Positions 11,630-23,045 of a DNA stretch of 64,000 nt are shown one piece after another. The stretch comes from Achatina immaculata. Lineage: Eukaryota; Mollusca; Gastropoda; Stylommatophora; Achatinidae. The stretch lies in the NCBI GenBank assembly GCA_009760885.1, contig CM019717.1:45896866-45960865 (forward strand), written 5' to 3'. Made by a program: the position numbers and the translations under genes. The notes under the pieces are model-generated. The model was not told the DNA's origin. It saw only the letters and a program-made list of their open reading frames with translations, and searched no databases. Numbering within the stretch: the stretch's first letter is position 1; each line of letters begins with the position of its first letter.

Positions 11630-11722
11630 GACTACTGATTACGTTTCGGCCTAGTAGTCGACTACTGATTACGTTTCGGCCTAGTAGTCGACTACTGATT
11701 ACGTTTCGGCCTAGTAGTCGAC
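11630..11722. repeat. 30-bp tandem repeat, three units
   Basis: GTCGACTACTGATTACGTTT followed by CGGCCTAGTA is repeated three times almost perfectly, preceded and followed by partial units. It contains the palindrome TAGTCGACTA. Confidence 0.93.
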
Positions 11723-11904
11723 TACTATGGTCGATTTCTGGGAATTATTTGCAAAAAAAAAAAAGGAGGAAAGTCTACTTTTCACGTTCTGCTTAATCTT
11801 ATCCATCCTCTTTTCTTCCCCTTCTCTCACTAATCTTACTGTAACTAACATTGCATAAACGAGGACTTCACGGCATTCTGAACACTCTTCGTAGGAACCG
11901 TGTT

Positions 11905-12245
11905 TCAATTGCCTTTAATACTCTCGTTGTTTTTGTTAGTGGCCATGATTCGCTCACAGTATAGCAGTACTGGCTCGATATAGCAGTTCAAGATTCTTTT
12001 CTTTGTATCCATTGACAAAGATGAACTGCACCAAATGGATTTAATTTTTACCTTTGCCTGACGTATTCTGTTTTTTTCCCCTCTGTGATTCACGTGTCAT
12101 CTGATGTTATCGTTGTACCAAGATACTTGAATATGTGCACGTGTTTTAATATTATTCCTTTGCTTTTTACTTTGCTTTCTGGTATGGAGTTTATTTCTGG
12201 GCGCGACCATCGTTTCTGTTTTCTTACTGTTCAATGGTAGTCTTT
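11905..12245 (-). mobile_element. LINE family B fragment
   Basis: On the minus strand, broken frames give KTETMV-like, then LSMDTKKRILNCYIEPVLLY, the conserved post-RT segment also found at 12.3-12.9 kb (LSMNVRKRVLKCYIEPILLY). It lies just 3' of the next element on the same strand and is separately truncated. Confidence 0.75.
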
Positions 12246-12256
12246 ATATTCATTTT

Positions 12257-13295
12257 ATCATCATCATCATCATCAGGTGCCGTGCCGACTGGCGTTGGCT
12301 ATTATGCTTCTCCAGAGTACACGATCCTTCATGCAGGCCATCAGTTCAGTTGGTGATCTCCTCTCACACCATCCCATCAGACTGTCCAGTATCATTTCTC
12401 TTGGTCTTCCTCTTGATCTTCTTCCTTCTATTTTTCCTGTTGTTATAATATTTTCAATGCCCCCTCTTCTCATTGCATGTCCTATGAAAGTACATTGTCT
12501 CTCTCTTATCTTTTTGACAAGGTTTTTTGTCTCTCCAGCTCTTCTCCTACATTCTTCATTAGTTATTTTTGCTGTCCAGGAGATTCGCAACATTCTTCTA
12601 ATAAACCACATTTCTGCTGCTTCCAATGATTTTTGTGCAGACCTGCCTATTGTCCATGATTCACTTCCATATAACAAGATAGGTTCAATATAGCATTTTA
12701 GAACTCGTTTTCTAACATTCATTGATAAGGATGTGTTGGTTAATATGTTTCTCATTCTCTGAAATGCAGTCTTTGCTTGGCCTATTTTATTTCTAATTTC
12801 TGTTCTGCGTTTCCCATCTGAAGTTATTACTGCTCCAAGGTATTTGAATTTCTGCACCTGCTTTAGAATAGTTCCGTTTAATTTTATACTGCAACTGGTG
12901 GATTCTGTTTCTTAGATATAACCATAGTCTCTGTCTTTTTGATGTTCAAAGTAAGGCCTTTCTGTTCACTTTCTTTGGTGACTTTATCCAAGAGATTTTG
13001 CAGGTCTTGTTGGTTCTCAGCTATCAGTACTGTGTCGTCAGCATACCGAAGGTTGTTAATATTGTGTCCTCCAATTTCTATGCCTGGCTCTGTGATGATC
13101 GTTCTTAGAATATTCTCGCTGTACAGAGAAAAAAGGTCTGGAGATAGTACACATCCTTGTCGCACCCCTTGTTTTATCGGTTGATATTTTCCAGTTCTAT
13201 TTTCTGCCACTGCTATATCTATCAGCTCTTGTAGATCTTTTTCATTGTCTGCTATCAGGATTGTGTTGTCAGCAAATCTCGGGTTATTAAAAGGA
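12257..13295 (-). mobile_element. LINE family B, 3' half with chimeric 5' junction
   Basis: The minus-strand translation in order contains [19 protein letters not shown] (13210-13290, a YADD-box variant), then [20 protein letters not shown] (an upstream RT motif), [20 protein letters not shown] with intact YADD (about 13010-13060), LSMNVRKRVLKCYIEPILLY, MWFIRRMLRISW and a C-terminal GRRSRGRPREMILDSLMGW ending ASRHGT. The 3' end is followed by a (GATGAT)n tail (12257-12275). Two frames (13210-12884 and 12857-12273) are joined by one frameshift near 12870. Motif order shows that the first ~90 bp is a second RT copy fused upstream. Confidence 0.87.
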
Positions 13296-15164
13296 GCATG
13301 CAGCTATGTCTCTACCTAGTATCCTTCACACGAACAAAAAAGAGGATCTAATTAATGAAATTAATGTAGTAAGAAACCGAAACTCTAAAGAAAACGTGAC
13401 AAAAAGAAAAAGAAAAAATGTTAAAAATGAGCTGCAGAGGAAAGAAAGAAACAAAGATGTCTTGAGTGAGTTCTTGAGATGTCTTACGGTATATTTAAAC
13501 TTGTTTCGCCTTCCACGCTTCACGTCAATATCGCAAGCTTTCGAGGCCATCGAGGTTCTCTGGTAACAACAGCCTTTTAATATTACCAAGGAGGTCAGCT
13601 ACCTCTCCTTCCCAGCGCAAATTTGTCGATTTGTCAATGCAGGTATCCTTTGGTATCACTGATATTTCTCTTTGGAGTCTTAGTGGTTCTACTTTTACAA
13701 GGTCATTCCTAATGAATTTTCGTTCTCATTTCCGTATTGGCTTCTGTTAGCAGGGCCTTCAAGAAGAAAATGATTAGCCATTCTATTTCACGAACTACGG
13801 GCTCATTCCTTGCCCCCACCCCTCCCCCATGGCAACAGAGAGCCGAGAGGGAGAGACTTTCCCCTCCTTTAAAGTAGGGAAAGTCCACCGGCCACTGAAC
13901 AGAGCCGGAACCCCTTCTCATTTGTCCTGTATGTTGGTTACTATAGTTACTAGTTTGGCAATGTATTTGAAAATTTCGTTTAAATTTTTTCATTCTTCAT
14001 GGCATGAATTGCATGTTTCTATAAAAAAAACAGAAACATTGCATATAATTTTCAGTTTACAACATTGCATATAATTTTCCATTCACACCATTATTGTAAG
14101 TTCTTGTCGCATTAAAATTTATTCACGTGGGCTCTATCCACAGTAAGAACACTCGTTACTTTACCATTTTTCGAAATCTTACGTTCCTATGATAGGGCCT
14201 TCTTTATGTGCTATGAAAGAAGATCTTCTGACTTTTCTATCATGGTTTGATGTCAACTCTGCGTTTAAAATCTTGTGTTTTTTCAAAAGTTTAATTACCG
14301 AACAGTTCTAAAAAAAATTCTAATTTGCATGGAAATTGTTCATTGGTATTTCCACTGTGTCTGGTATTGCTTTTTTCAGATTGACGTTAAGTACTTTACC
14401 TTTTTCTTTAGCGTTTCTTTGACGACTTCATTCAGTTAAAAATATTGTTCTAACACTTCACTGTTTAATCTTAGTATATATTTAACTGAAAGTCACTGCC
14501 TGCTTTGTACCGTATTGCCATAGTGCCATCTTAGTAACTCTTAGTCGCTAGCTCCGCTTTAAGTTTCGCCAATAACAGATCTTTGCAATGTTTAGCGGCT
14601 TAATGCCCGGATGAGGGATTCGGTTTTTTGGCCCAGACGTAAAGCTGACACTGTAATCTCACCATCAAGTCGTAAATGACGCTGTGTAAATTGCAAGAAT
14701 AACTATGATGGATAGGTCAATGGAAGGAGATCAAATAGGAAATGGAAGGACCGGCGCGTGCAATTTACTTCCCGGCACATATGACTGTGTTGAGCAGGCC
14801 TTGTGTAGTATAGGATAACTTGAATACAAAAACCATCGTAGGCTTCTTTTGCCAGTGGAGCAGAGTGAAGAAAGATCGACAGATTTAGGAATATTAATTG
14901 TCTGATAACCGCAGGAGTGAATCTTTTGTTCTTGATTAGATAATAGAGGCCACCTTGATGTCCACAATGTTTTTACACGGTAATCACACAAGCGATCTAT
15001 CGTGTACCATTACCAGCAAGCGCAGGTAAATTGCATGTTTTGGGAGAAACCTGTGTCAGAGTTTCTGGATTTTCGTTATTATTTTTACTCCAAGAAAACA
15101 GAGTTGCAAACTTAATAATATTGCTCTTTTTTTTTAAAAACAAGATAAAGTTGCAACAATCTGT
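13296..15164. other. No gene recognised
   Basis: Lysine/arginine-rich low-complexity open frames (13306-13566 plus, with its antisense) are A-rich sequence artefacts. I see no conserved motif. AT-rich throughout. Confidence 0.5.
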
Positions 15165-15520
15165 TTCATCACCACGAGGTCATAGTCATCAGCCTCACCT
15201 TGTACCATCTCCCAAGGGAATTTGACTGCAGTAGATCTCCATTTCGATCTGTTCCTTGTTCTTCTTGATGCACTGGGCCACATCTTTTGATGTAGTCCAC
15301 GCATCTACATCGCTGCTGTTCATTGGCTCTTTTTTGTCTCTTCACTTTTGTCTCTCAAGTTTTGATTTTCATCACTCTGTGACGACTTTTGATATGGCCA
15401 CAATATTTCCTTGTCTGTGTCTCAAATGATTTAGTTCTTCTTTGCTGGTTTTCTTGTTCGTCCACGGGATACACTTCATTCTTCTGTACGTCCACAGTTC
15501 AAAGGCCTCCAACATTTTTC
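15165..15520 (-). mobile_element. LINE fragment (family E), 3' end of an RT ORF
   Basis: The minus-strand frame reads MLEAFELWTYRRMKCIPWTN then KKTSKEELNHLRHRQGNI, matching the conserved block EAFEMW-YRRM--I-WT---TN-E-L found after the RT in RTE/CR1-like LINEs, as in family B (EAAEMWFIRRMLRISWT). Beyond that the frame breaks and a short C-terminus with WTTSKDVA follows. The copy is 5'-truncated at about 15520. Confidence 0.6.
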
Positions 15521-15552
15521 CCATTATTTTACTTTAAAATAATAATGGGATT
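15519..15552. other. Imperfect hairpin
   Basis: CCCATTATTTTA and TAAAATAATAATGGG can pair around a short loop. AT-rich and probably incidental. Confidence 0.35.
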
Positions 15553-15944
15553 TTAACATCTTTGTTGGGGGAGAGAGAGGTAAGCTTATCTATGAGAAAA
15601 GAAAATGATATTATTTTGCGAATGAAGTAATAATCCGACAGCTAACATCCGAGGGCAAATATTTTTTTTTAATCTAAGAAAAATACGGAATAAGCAAACG
15701 ATAAACCTTAAAGACAGAGGACATACATGGTGACGACTTGGAGAATATAAAGAAAAATAGCGGACAAATTTATTAACGAAGTTTGGCTCGTAGAGGGCGT
15801 TAGCGATTATGAAAAATCTTATAATGAAGAAGTACATTACAAGGCTATCACATATTGTCAGTCTATTCAAGGAAATACGTCAGAAACAGGCAACAGAATA
15901 CTGGCAATACCGTTAGCTGTACAAATGAACGACGAAGATACGAA

Positions 15945-15945
15945 G

Positions 15946-16024
<79 letters not shown>

Positions 16025-16044
16025 ATCTATCTATCTATCTATCT
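15945..16044. repeat. (CTAT)n microsatellite
   Basis: About 24 tandem CTAT units with one interruption, degrading into CTGT/CTGCTTGC motifs to about 16075. Confidence 0.98.
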
Positions 16045-16255
16045 GACTGTATGTCTGTCTGCTTGCCTGCCTGGCTCTCCTTAGCCTGAATTTCGTATTT
16101 TTCAATTCCCTGGCTATGCCCAGCCATGCGTTCATCTTTTCCATTTATCTGTCAATCTGCTTTTCTCTGTCCGTGAGTTTCTATGACTGCCTTTGACTTT
16201 TTTGGCCATCAAATTACCAGTTCGCATGCAATCCTGGCTCTGTCTTTTATCTGTT

Positions 16256-16435
16256 GATCTGTTTGTTAGATTGCCTGCAGATCCTTATGGCTGTCTGAAG
16301 ACAGACTTGTCAACGTTTGTCTGTCGATCTGTTTGTTAGATTGCCTGCAGATCCTTATGGCTGTCTGAAGACAGACTTGTCAACGTTTGTCTGTCTTTGG
16401 TTAAACTCCTTGTCTGTCTTTGGTTAAACGCCCAC
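16256..16435. repeat. 70-bp direct repeat and 18-bp repeat
   Basis: GATCTGTTTGTTAGATTGCC begins a 70-bp unit that is present twice (starts at 16256 and 16326) and nearly identical. It is followed by a twofold CTTTGGTTAAAC repeat. Confidence 0.9.
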
Positions 16436-18120
16436 GCTATGATTGTGATCTACTACCTAAGATATTGTCTGTTTTTTTTTTCATCCAAGATAAATTTCTC
16501 GCGTATTTGGTTGTTTCGTCGAATTATTTAACTAGAAGTACACTGATGCCAGCAGGTTGACAAAACCTGATGTGTTGTCTTCTTTCTTGTCTTGTCTACT
16601 TCCTCATTTATCTTTCGGTGTTAAGAAGGCAAACACATTTCTTGATCGGGCTCGACGATTTGTTCTGTATAAGGGAAGTATTTGTTTACGTTGTCCTCCT
16701 TCTGTGTCCTAACATTCTTAGCGTGAACGTCCTCTGTGTTGCCCTGTCTGGTGGTAGTCGTGTGGCGTGACCCAGACCTTTGACTTGTTGTTTCTGGACG
16801 TAGCTTGGTAGTAGTGTTATCCCAGTCCTGGTTGTGATGAAGTGTCATGTCTGATTTTGTCTCTTCTTAGGTTCAGCGTTATCCTACAACACTTTATTCT
16901 TATTGTGAGTATTTTCCTTTTGGTTTGAGCTGTTAGTGCCCAGGTTTGGCATTTGTAGCACAGACATGAAAGGAAGAGTGTGTTGTCTTCAATGCTGTTT
17001 TTTTTTATTAACTGTGATCCACTTGTTTGTTCTTTTTTGTTTTCAATACATTTTCCAAAAACAAAATTAATATGTTAAGAATAATAGCAACAGAAAAAAA
17101 ATTCTCTAAAAAAGTGATAAAATTTTGCTATATATATTTTTTATCCATTATGGCAGCAGTAAGCGTGATCACTGTTGTATTACTGCAGAACACAAAGACG
17201 CTTTTTAATAATTCACCAGTGAAAATTACTTAAGAGTCAAATAACAGACCAGAATAAAGCACAGAAGGTCAGCATGAACTAGTCAGCCTTCATTAGCCGT
17301 GTCTGCTGAGATGAGAAGAAGAGGCGAAGAACGATTGCCTTCGGCTAACGGGAACGTTCTTGCACAAGATGACAGCAAAGGATTAGAAGATTTAGAAGAA
17401 GAGCTAATAGACTACATGGAGAATGGGGAGACGTGTTGGGGACATTATAGATTTCACAGTTTTATTGGAGTATAAAAGAATAAGAAATGATATTCCTTTG
17501 AACTGACTGACTGGCTCTATACTGTAAAGTATGTTTTTTAAAAAAAGTTATATATCAGGAAATAGCTTATCAGATTAAATTTTTTTTCATAGAGATAAGA
17601 ATATCTAAAGATGGTCCCTTTGGTCGTAGCTTAATTTCCTCAACGAGATCAATGTTTACAATATGTGGGAAAAGATTTCACGAAGTCTGAAATTTAACAA
17701 GCGATATTTTATTTCATAGCTGTCCTGTGCTGTGTTTTTAGAAGCAGCGAAATTGGGCCAATTTTGAGTAAAATTCTTTAAATGGCGTGTCACAGCCGTT
17801 TCGACTCGTGACATTTAACTTGGAGATGTTCAGTCGTTACATTCAAGAACAGGAGACTTTTAAAACGGAAACCATTAAGCGGTGGGGCTATTGAAAGTTT
17901 GTCTAGTCCAGGCAGCTGATTGACAAAGGTTAGGAAATTTTCATGGGTCATTTTAAAACGTCACCTACTAGAGTCTGGGCTTCTATAATGTAGTGTACAC
18001 TCGTTCTGATAATAAAAGTAGGCAGAGATGTACAATTCAGTTTTACAAAAAGATAGAAGGTGAGGAAAGTTGGTAGAAACGAGAGTGGCGGAAAATAGGA
18101 TGAGCATATATAAATAAGAC
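16436..18120. other. No gene recognised
   Basis: AT-rich sequence with short homopolymers. Open frames are below 80 codons and carry no motif I know. Confidence 0.5.
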
Positions 18121-18127
18121 TCATTAA

Positions 18128-18424
18128 CAAAAATAGCACTAAGATGGATACCATAGGGGAACAGAAGTAAGGGTAGACCAAAGGAGACATGGAGAAGAAC
18201 AATAGAGAGGATGTTGAGCGCTAGGGGGCTCACTACCAACATAGCACTAAGATGGATACCACAGGGAAACAGAAGTAATGATAGTCCAAAGGAGACATGG
18301 AGAAGAACAATAGAGAGAATGTTGGGCAATAGGAGGCTCATCTGGGCAAGAGTGGAAAAAAAGCAAAGGACAGGAGTTTGTGGAAAACCCTTGTGGAAGC
18401 CCCTTGTGCCTTGGGCATTTAAGG

Positions 18425-18430
<6 letters not shown>
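18128..18430 (+). mobile_element. LINE family C 3'-end fragment with 108-bp internal duplication
   Basis: The plus strand encodes the C-terminus of the RTE element found at 48.6 kb: IALRWIPQGNRS, PKETWRRTIERML, RLIWARVEKK and a final WKPLVPWAF, then TTAAGGTTCAGAGAGA. The first ~108 bp of this fragment (ATAGCACTAAGATGGATACC, starts 18133 and 18241) is tandemly duplicated. The element passes directly into an (AG)n microsatellite. Confidence 0.88.

Positions 18431-18480
<50 letters not shown>
18428..18480. repeat. (AG)n microsatellite at LINE 3' terminus
   Basis: A GA/AG dinucleotide run with interruptions, continuing from the LINE terminal CAGAGAGA. It is probably an expanded 3' tail. Confidence 0.95.
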
Positions 18481-18489
18481 AATGTATAA

Positions 18490-18640
18490 ATAAAGAATGC
18501 ATAACAATCTAATATTTAGTCAAATGCCTTTTTCAAGGACCATATAAAAAACACAGCTGATAAAAACAACACTAAAAATAGATGACAAATTAAACACTTA
18601 TCTCTTTGACATCCCTCTCGTAAGAAAGACGAGCACATTT
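18490..18640. repeat. Interspersed repeat shared with 45.3/45.9 kb
   Basis: The motifs CAATCTAATATTTAGTC, TTTTTCAAGGACCATAT, AAACACTTATCTCTTTGAC and TCTCGTAAGAAAGACG match, in the same order, the two sides of the LINE at 45.35-45.88 kb (ATTTCGGCTAAAGCC, CTTTTCAAAGATCATAT; AAACACTTAGCTTTTGTGC, CCTCTTTGTAAGTAAGACG). Here the repeat is uninterrupted. Its class is not known to me. Confidence 0.7.
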
Positions 18641-18809
18641 TGGCTGGAGACAGCCGAACCGACGTGGAAACGGTTCTGACTACGAAGTCAAAACAACAAA
18701 CAACATCGTGTGCATTAAGCATTGTTAGAAGATGTATTCTTTGTGCTAGGTGCGGAAACAAAATTGACCAGAGACACTCCATGTCTATGTTGGATTTCTT
18801 GAGAACCAT

Positions 18810-18945
18810 CTAGTCATCTTCTTTTCAGGCGTCCTCTTGGTCTGACACCTGAACGGCCTCTGCTGAAGGTGGTTGGTGGCAGCTAGTTATGCCATGTTCT
18901 GATGAGGTGGCTGAGTCTCTTGATCTCTTGGCTCTCATTGTGTTT
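18810..18945 (-). mobile_element. Possible LINE C-terminal fragment
   Basis: Minus-strand translation gives RGRSGVRPRGRLKRR preceded by EIKRLSHLIRTWHN, resembling the basic GRRPRGRPK segment that ends many RTE-like ORFs. The match is short and the context ambiguous. Confidence 0.3.
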
Positions 18946-19174
18946 GTTGCATTGCGTGGTTCAAATCATTTGTCTCAAGACATAATTTCTCGTGCGATAA
19001 AAACATGATTTCGCATTTGTAATTTATGCACTGAAATTTTGTGTCACAAGTTTTACTGTTTTTTTTTAAAGAGTTATACTTCAACCTGCACGGTTATTAA
19101 ACAACACAGAAAATAAAAAAAAAGATGGAGAGGAACACAGATGTAGAAAGTTCAGAAACAATTTTTAAAGCTGA

Positions 19175-19208
19175 TCTTTTATTCTCTCTCTCTCTCTCTC
19201 TCTCTCCT
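19175..19208. repeat. (CT)n microsatellite
   Basis: An uninterrupted run of CT dinucleotides. Confidence 0.97.
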
Positions 19209-19612
19209 CTCATTGTTTTACTGTTGTGACTTCCAGTTGGAAGCTAATTACTTATTTACTGGCAAAAAAGTCGCTTCCTCTGTTACTACAAAGATCTTCA
19301 CATCCTCTTGTATTAGCTTGCTTTGAAGCAAACAATTTTCCATACATTTCAGTTCTTTACGATCTCACTGTTTATGTACCCATCTGTAGACTGTCAGCTG
19401 TTATTTCTATATAACTTTACGATGATGATCGTTTTTCTTCTGTTTTCTTGACCTGCCTGATAATATCATTTGTTTTGAACTCACAGAAAATTGAAATTGT
19501 TGAAAGACTGGATGGATTAATTAGATGTGTCTGGTTAGCGATAAACATCTCATTATCAAGATGTGCGGTATCGATTGTGTTATTATTTGTTTCCAGATGT
19601 CTGCCAATACTT

Positions 19613-19686
19613 TCTCTCCCCTCTCTCTCCCTCTTTCTCTCCCTCTCTCTCTGTCCCTCTCTCTGTCCCTCTCTCTCTCTCTCTTT
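19613..19686. repeat. (CT)n/CCCT microsatellite at LINE 5' junction
   Basis: A CT-rich tract with interruptions (TCCC) adjoins the start of recognisable LINE coding sequence at about 19690. Confidence 0.95.
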
Positions 19687-19687
19687 G

Positions 19688-20243
19688 GGTCCGGCGTGAC
19701 CCAACCAGAAAACTAGAAACAGGTCTAGTAATGTATGTCTCCACAACTATCCAGTTTAGTAGTAGAGAAGGCCTCGAATCATCAGAGGTAGAGTGTATTT
19801 GGGCGGAAGTTAAAATGCCAAACCAGAGTCCATTAATTATTGAACTTTTGTACCGTAATCCAAATGCATCATCCCTGTGGTACAATCACCTCACGACTAT
19901 GATGGATGAGGTTTCAACCTTTAGGTTCAAAGATATTATCATTCTTGGAGATTTCAACATAGACCGAACACAGTCAAATCCAACTTGGAGCAATATTATA
20001 TTATCCTACAATTTTTGCCAAATTGTTACCAAACCTACAAGAGTAACAGAAGTATCATCCACATTATTAGATCGTATATATGTAGCCCACCCAGAAAACA
20101 TCATTGAATGGAACATCCCTCATACTTCGTTAAGTGATCATTACCCAGTCTGCTGTACGTGGACAAGAAAGGGGTATAAACTTCCTAAACACAATCACAT
20201 CAGTATGAAATTTAGAAGCTTCAGAAAATTTAACCTAGAATAA
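19688..20243 (+). pseudogene. Partial EN domain of the CR1/L2-like LINE
   Basis: About 185 codons in the single frame that covers 19563-20243. The true LINE portion begins near codon 42, where TRKLETGLVMYVSTTIQF starts. The N-terminal third of the endonuclease is missing, but ILGDFNID (catalytic Asp/Asn) and LSDHYPV (catalytic Asp/His) are visible. The frame ends in TAATAA and the next LINE segment is in another phase. The serine/leucine-rich N-terminus in this frame is translation of the microsatellite and should be ignored. Confidence 0.8.
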
Positions 20244-20549
20244 TAATTCTAGGTTATTAAGGAATACCTTAATGATTGGCAAGAATCTTCACTTACACAC
20301 GTGTACCAACTAACTGACCCTGATGAGGCAATAGAATATTGGCGAAAGGTCTTCAGAGATATATTAGACAAACATGTCCCCATGAAAGAGGTGAGAGTAA
20401 AACACCAGACGAAGTCACCTTGGATAACACCTGAAATACTACAATCCATAAGAGAACGTGACCGGGCGCGCACAAAATCAAGGACTTTAGGACCTACCGT
20501 TCACTCAGAAACAAAGTTCAATACTTAATAAGACAAGAGAAAAAAATTA

Positions 20550-21589
20550 CTTCGGGAATCTAATACAGAATAAATCAGACAGTAAATCAATTTGGAAAGC
20601 CATAAATACCCTATCAAATAAAAGAAAAGAATTTGATTTTCAAGCCATCAATCGTTCATACACTAGCGCACGTATCAGTACACATTTCAGAGAAGAAATC
20701 AACGTTCTTAAATCATCAATATCAGCTCCTGCATGCGACTTACATGAACTACAAACATTCCTGGACAGCAGATGTACTGATTTTAAACAGTTACACATTC
20801 CATTCTTAACAGTCAGTGAAGTTTATAGTTATCTCTTAACCTTAAAAAACAACAATATAGATGGGCTTGATGATATTAGTAATAAGATCTTACGTTATGC
20901 TGCACCTGTCATTTCACATACACTAACATATATTTACAACCAGTGCATTGCAAAATGTTATTTCCCTGAGGCTTTTAAAACTGCTAAGGTGTACCCTCGC
21001 TTTAAATCTGGCTCATCTAACAATCTTACCAACTAGAGACTAATATCTATATTATCGTCATTATCAAAACCACTCGAAAAACACATACACAAAATAACTC
21101 TACGACACATGCAAGAGAACAATTTACTTATTGACAGTCAGTCAGGCTTTAGACCCAATCATTCCTGCCACACAGCTCTTACCAAAATGACAGAAAACTG
21201 GTTATTAAACAAACGACGACAGACTATGTGGTGTCATCTTTGTCGACTTTAAAAAAGCATTTGATATGACTGACCACGATATTCTTGTAAGAAAAATAAA
21301 GACTTATAAATTGCACCCTAACCTAATAAAATTAATTGCATCGTTTCTTTCAGATAGACAACAAGTAGTATTCTTCCACATTTCTCTATCAAATTCTACT
21401 AAAGTTGACACTGGTGTTCTGCAAGGTTCTATTCTAGGCCCGTTGCTCTTTGCTATCTATATCAATGATCTTCCACTTCATCTTAAACACTCTTCTTGTG
21501 ACCTTTTTGCCGATGATTGCACAGTCTACACCAGTGACTACGATTGTATTAATCTAGAATCACTCTTCAGGTCGAGTTATACAATTTAA
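20550..21589 (+). pseudogene. Reverse-transcriptase domain, CR1/L2-like LINE
   Basis: Spread over two frames. 20550-21230 holds the thumb-proximal/linker and fingers segments (SKSIWKAINTLSNKRK, NNIDGLDDIS, YPRFKSGS, then a TAG where Tyr is expected in NYRP), ending at DSQSGFRPNHSCHTAL. 21266-21589 (107 codons) holds DFKKAF-derived MTDHD, GVLQGSILGPLLF, YINDLP and LFADDC. The catalytic FADD is intact. The disruption is by one in-frame stop and at least one frameshift. Confidence 0.8.
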
Positions 21590-22679
21590 TTAGATGGAGC
21601 AAAAATAATGGCATGATTATAAACACCGATAAAACAAAATCAGTGCTCATAACAACAAGACAGAAACTACAAAACGCAACAAAAACAACACTTCGGCTCT
21701 GTACAGAAACATCACAGATAGAAAATGTTAACGAGCACAAAACACTAGGTCTTATTATTGACCAACATCTGACCTGGAACTCTCATGCAATGTCTAACAA
21801 AACTCATCGCACAAAAAGTATACCAGTTAGCCAAAATTAAGCACTTCATCGATCAAGACACAAGGAAGACATACTACATATCACATATACAAACACATTT
21901 AGGCTGTTGCTCAACAGTTTGGGATGGTTGCTCAGTGTCAAATACAAAGAGGCTTTGCTCACTCCAAAAGTCAGCAGTAAAGCTTATTAGTGACAAAGAT
22001 CAAGCACAAACAACTAACCAGCACAAACGTATCAAAATACTGCCTCTTAAGAACAGGTTCCTCTTCAACAAAGCCAAGTTAGTACATCAAATTCTTTCAT
22101 GGCATGCCCCGCCTTATTTATGGAACCTGTTGAAATTTAGCCCAAAGTGCAGCCAACGCTTGAACTACATATGTCTTCCAAAACTTAGACTTGATCTTTA
22201 CAAGAAAAGCGTTAGTTATTCTGCTGCTCATCTTTGTTTACCCTCCCATCCTATATAAAAAATATAAATTATACTCCTTCCTACAACTACAAGCTTTCCC
22301 AATAACTATTTGATGTCGACTACATGCCTCCATGAATTATAAAACTTAAAAGTTACCGTAACCTGCTCTTACAGACACTGAATACAATTAATTGTTTATT
22401 CTGAATAGTCCCGAAATTTTTGTTTAGTAGATAGTCATTTATATATGTGTGTAGTTACTTCTGTACTGAGTGAATGTTTAAGAGCGAAACGTAAATGTTA
22501 TATTTTATTTTATGTCTCTCAGCTTCAATGTTAATTATGTTTGTTACATGAACAGCATATTTGTAGAATGTCTGGAATAAAGTGAAAGATGTATGATAAA
22601 GGGCAGAATGTCAGACGGGCCTGTGTGCCCAATTCTTAACCCTTTTGAAATAAAGATCAATCAGTCAGTCAATCAATCC

Positions 22680-22712
22680 CTCCCTCTCTCTTTCCCCCCT
22701 CTCTCTCCTACA

Positions 22713-22743
<31 letters not shown>

Positions 22744-22745
22744 TT
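22680..22745. repeat. CT-rich microsatellite after LINE tail
   Basis: CCCTCTCTC/TTTCCCC then (CT)n directly following the (CAAT)n LINE tail. Confidence 0.93.
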
Positions 22746-23040
22746 TGGACAAGCTGTAGTTATGTTACTGACTAGTGACAAACTGTGCCCGTGTATTATG
22801 CAGTGTTCACTGATTTTATTCTTGTTACTATTAATATTATATTCCTTATCTTTTGCCACGTTTTCTTACGATTTCTCTTCGCCTTAGTCTCTGACTCGTA
22901 ACTGTAGTTTTCACTCAAATCTTTCACTGCTCAGAACATTTTATTTGTTGATGAAGCTGGTGCAGTGTTAGGAACTTCGACTGTTCTCCGTACAGTGACA
23001 AGAATGGGAGCAAACGTGTGCGTATTATCGAACGTAACTC
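22746..23040. other. No gene recognised
   Basis: AT-rich spacer between the LINE tail and the 30-bp minisatellite. Nothing identified. Confidence 0.45.
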
Positions 23041-23045
23041 TGGTC

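Larger units (their letters stand above)
19688..22680 (+). mobile_element. CR1/L2-like non-LTR retrotransposon, 5'-truncated, decayed
   Basis: The plus strand encodes part of an APE-type endonuclease (19688-20243), an RT (20550-21590) and a C-terminal region (21613-22258). The 3' UTR ends AAATAAAGATCAATCAGTC, with a (CAAT)/(CAGT) tail (22645-22675) followed by a CT-rich microsatellite. EN motifs ILGDFNID and SDHYPV are present. RT motifs in order are SQSGFRPNHSCHTA, VDFKKAF, GVLQGSILGPLLF and LFADDCTVY. Stops at 20241 and 21036 and frameshifts near 20520, 21230, 21570 and 21800 break the ORF. Clade assignment is inference: GSILGPLLF and FADD favour the CR1/L2/Jockey side, not RTE. Confidence 0.85.

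Noticed and set aside
12273..12693. Plus-strand ORF in 12.3-12.7 kb
   Set aside because: Shadow of the antisense LINE ORF, which carries recognisable RT C-terminal motifs.
19563..19690. N-terminal extension of the CR1-like EN frame
   Set aside because: The serine/leucine-rich start is translated (CT)n microsatellite; the LINE begins at about 19690.
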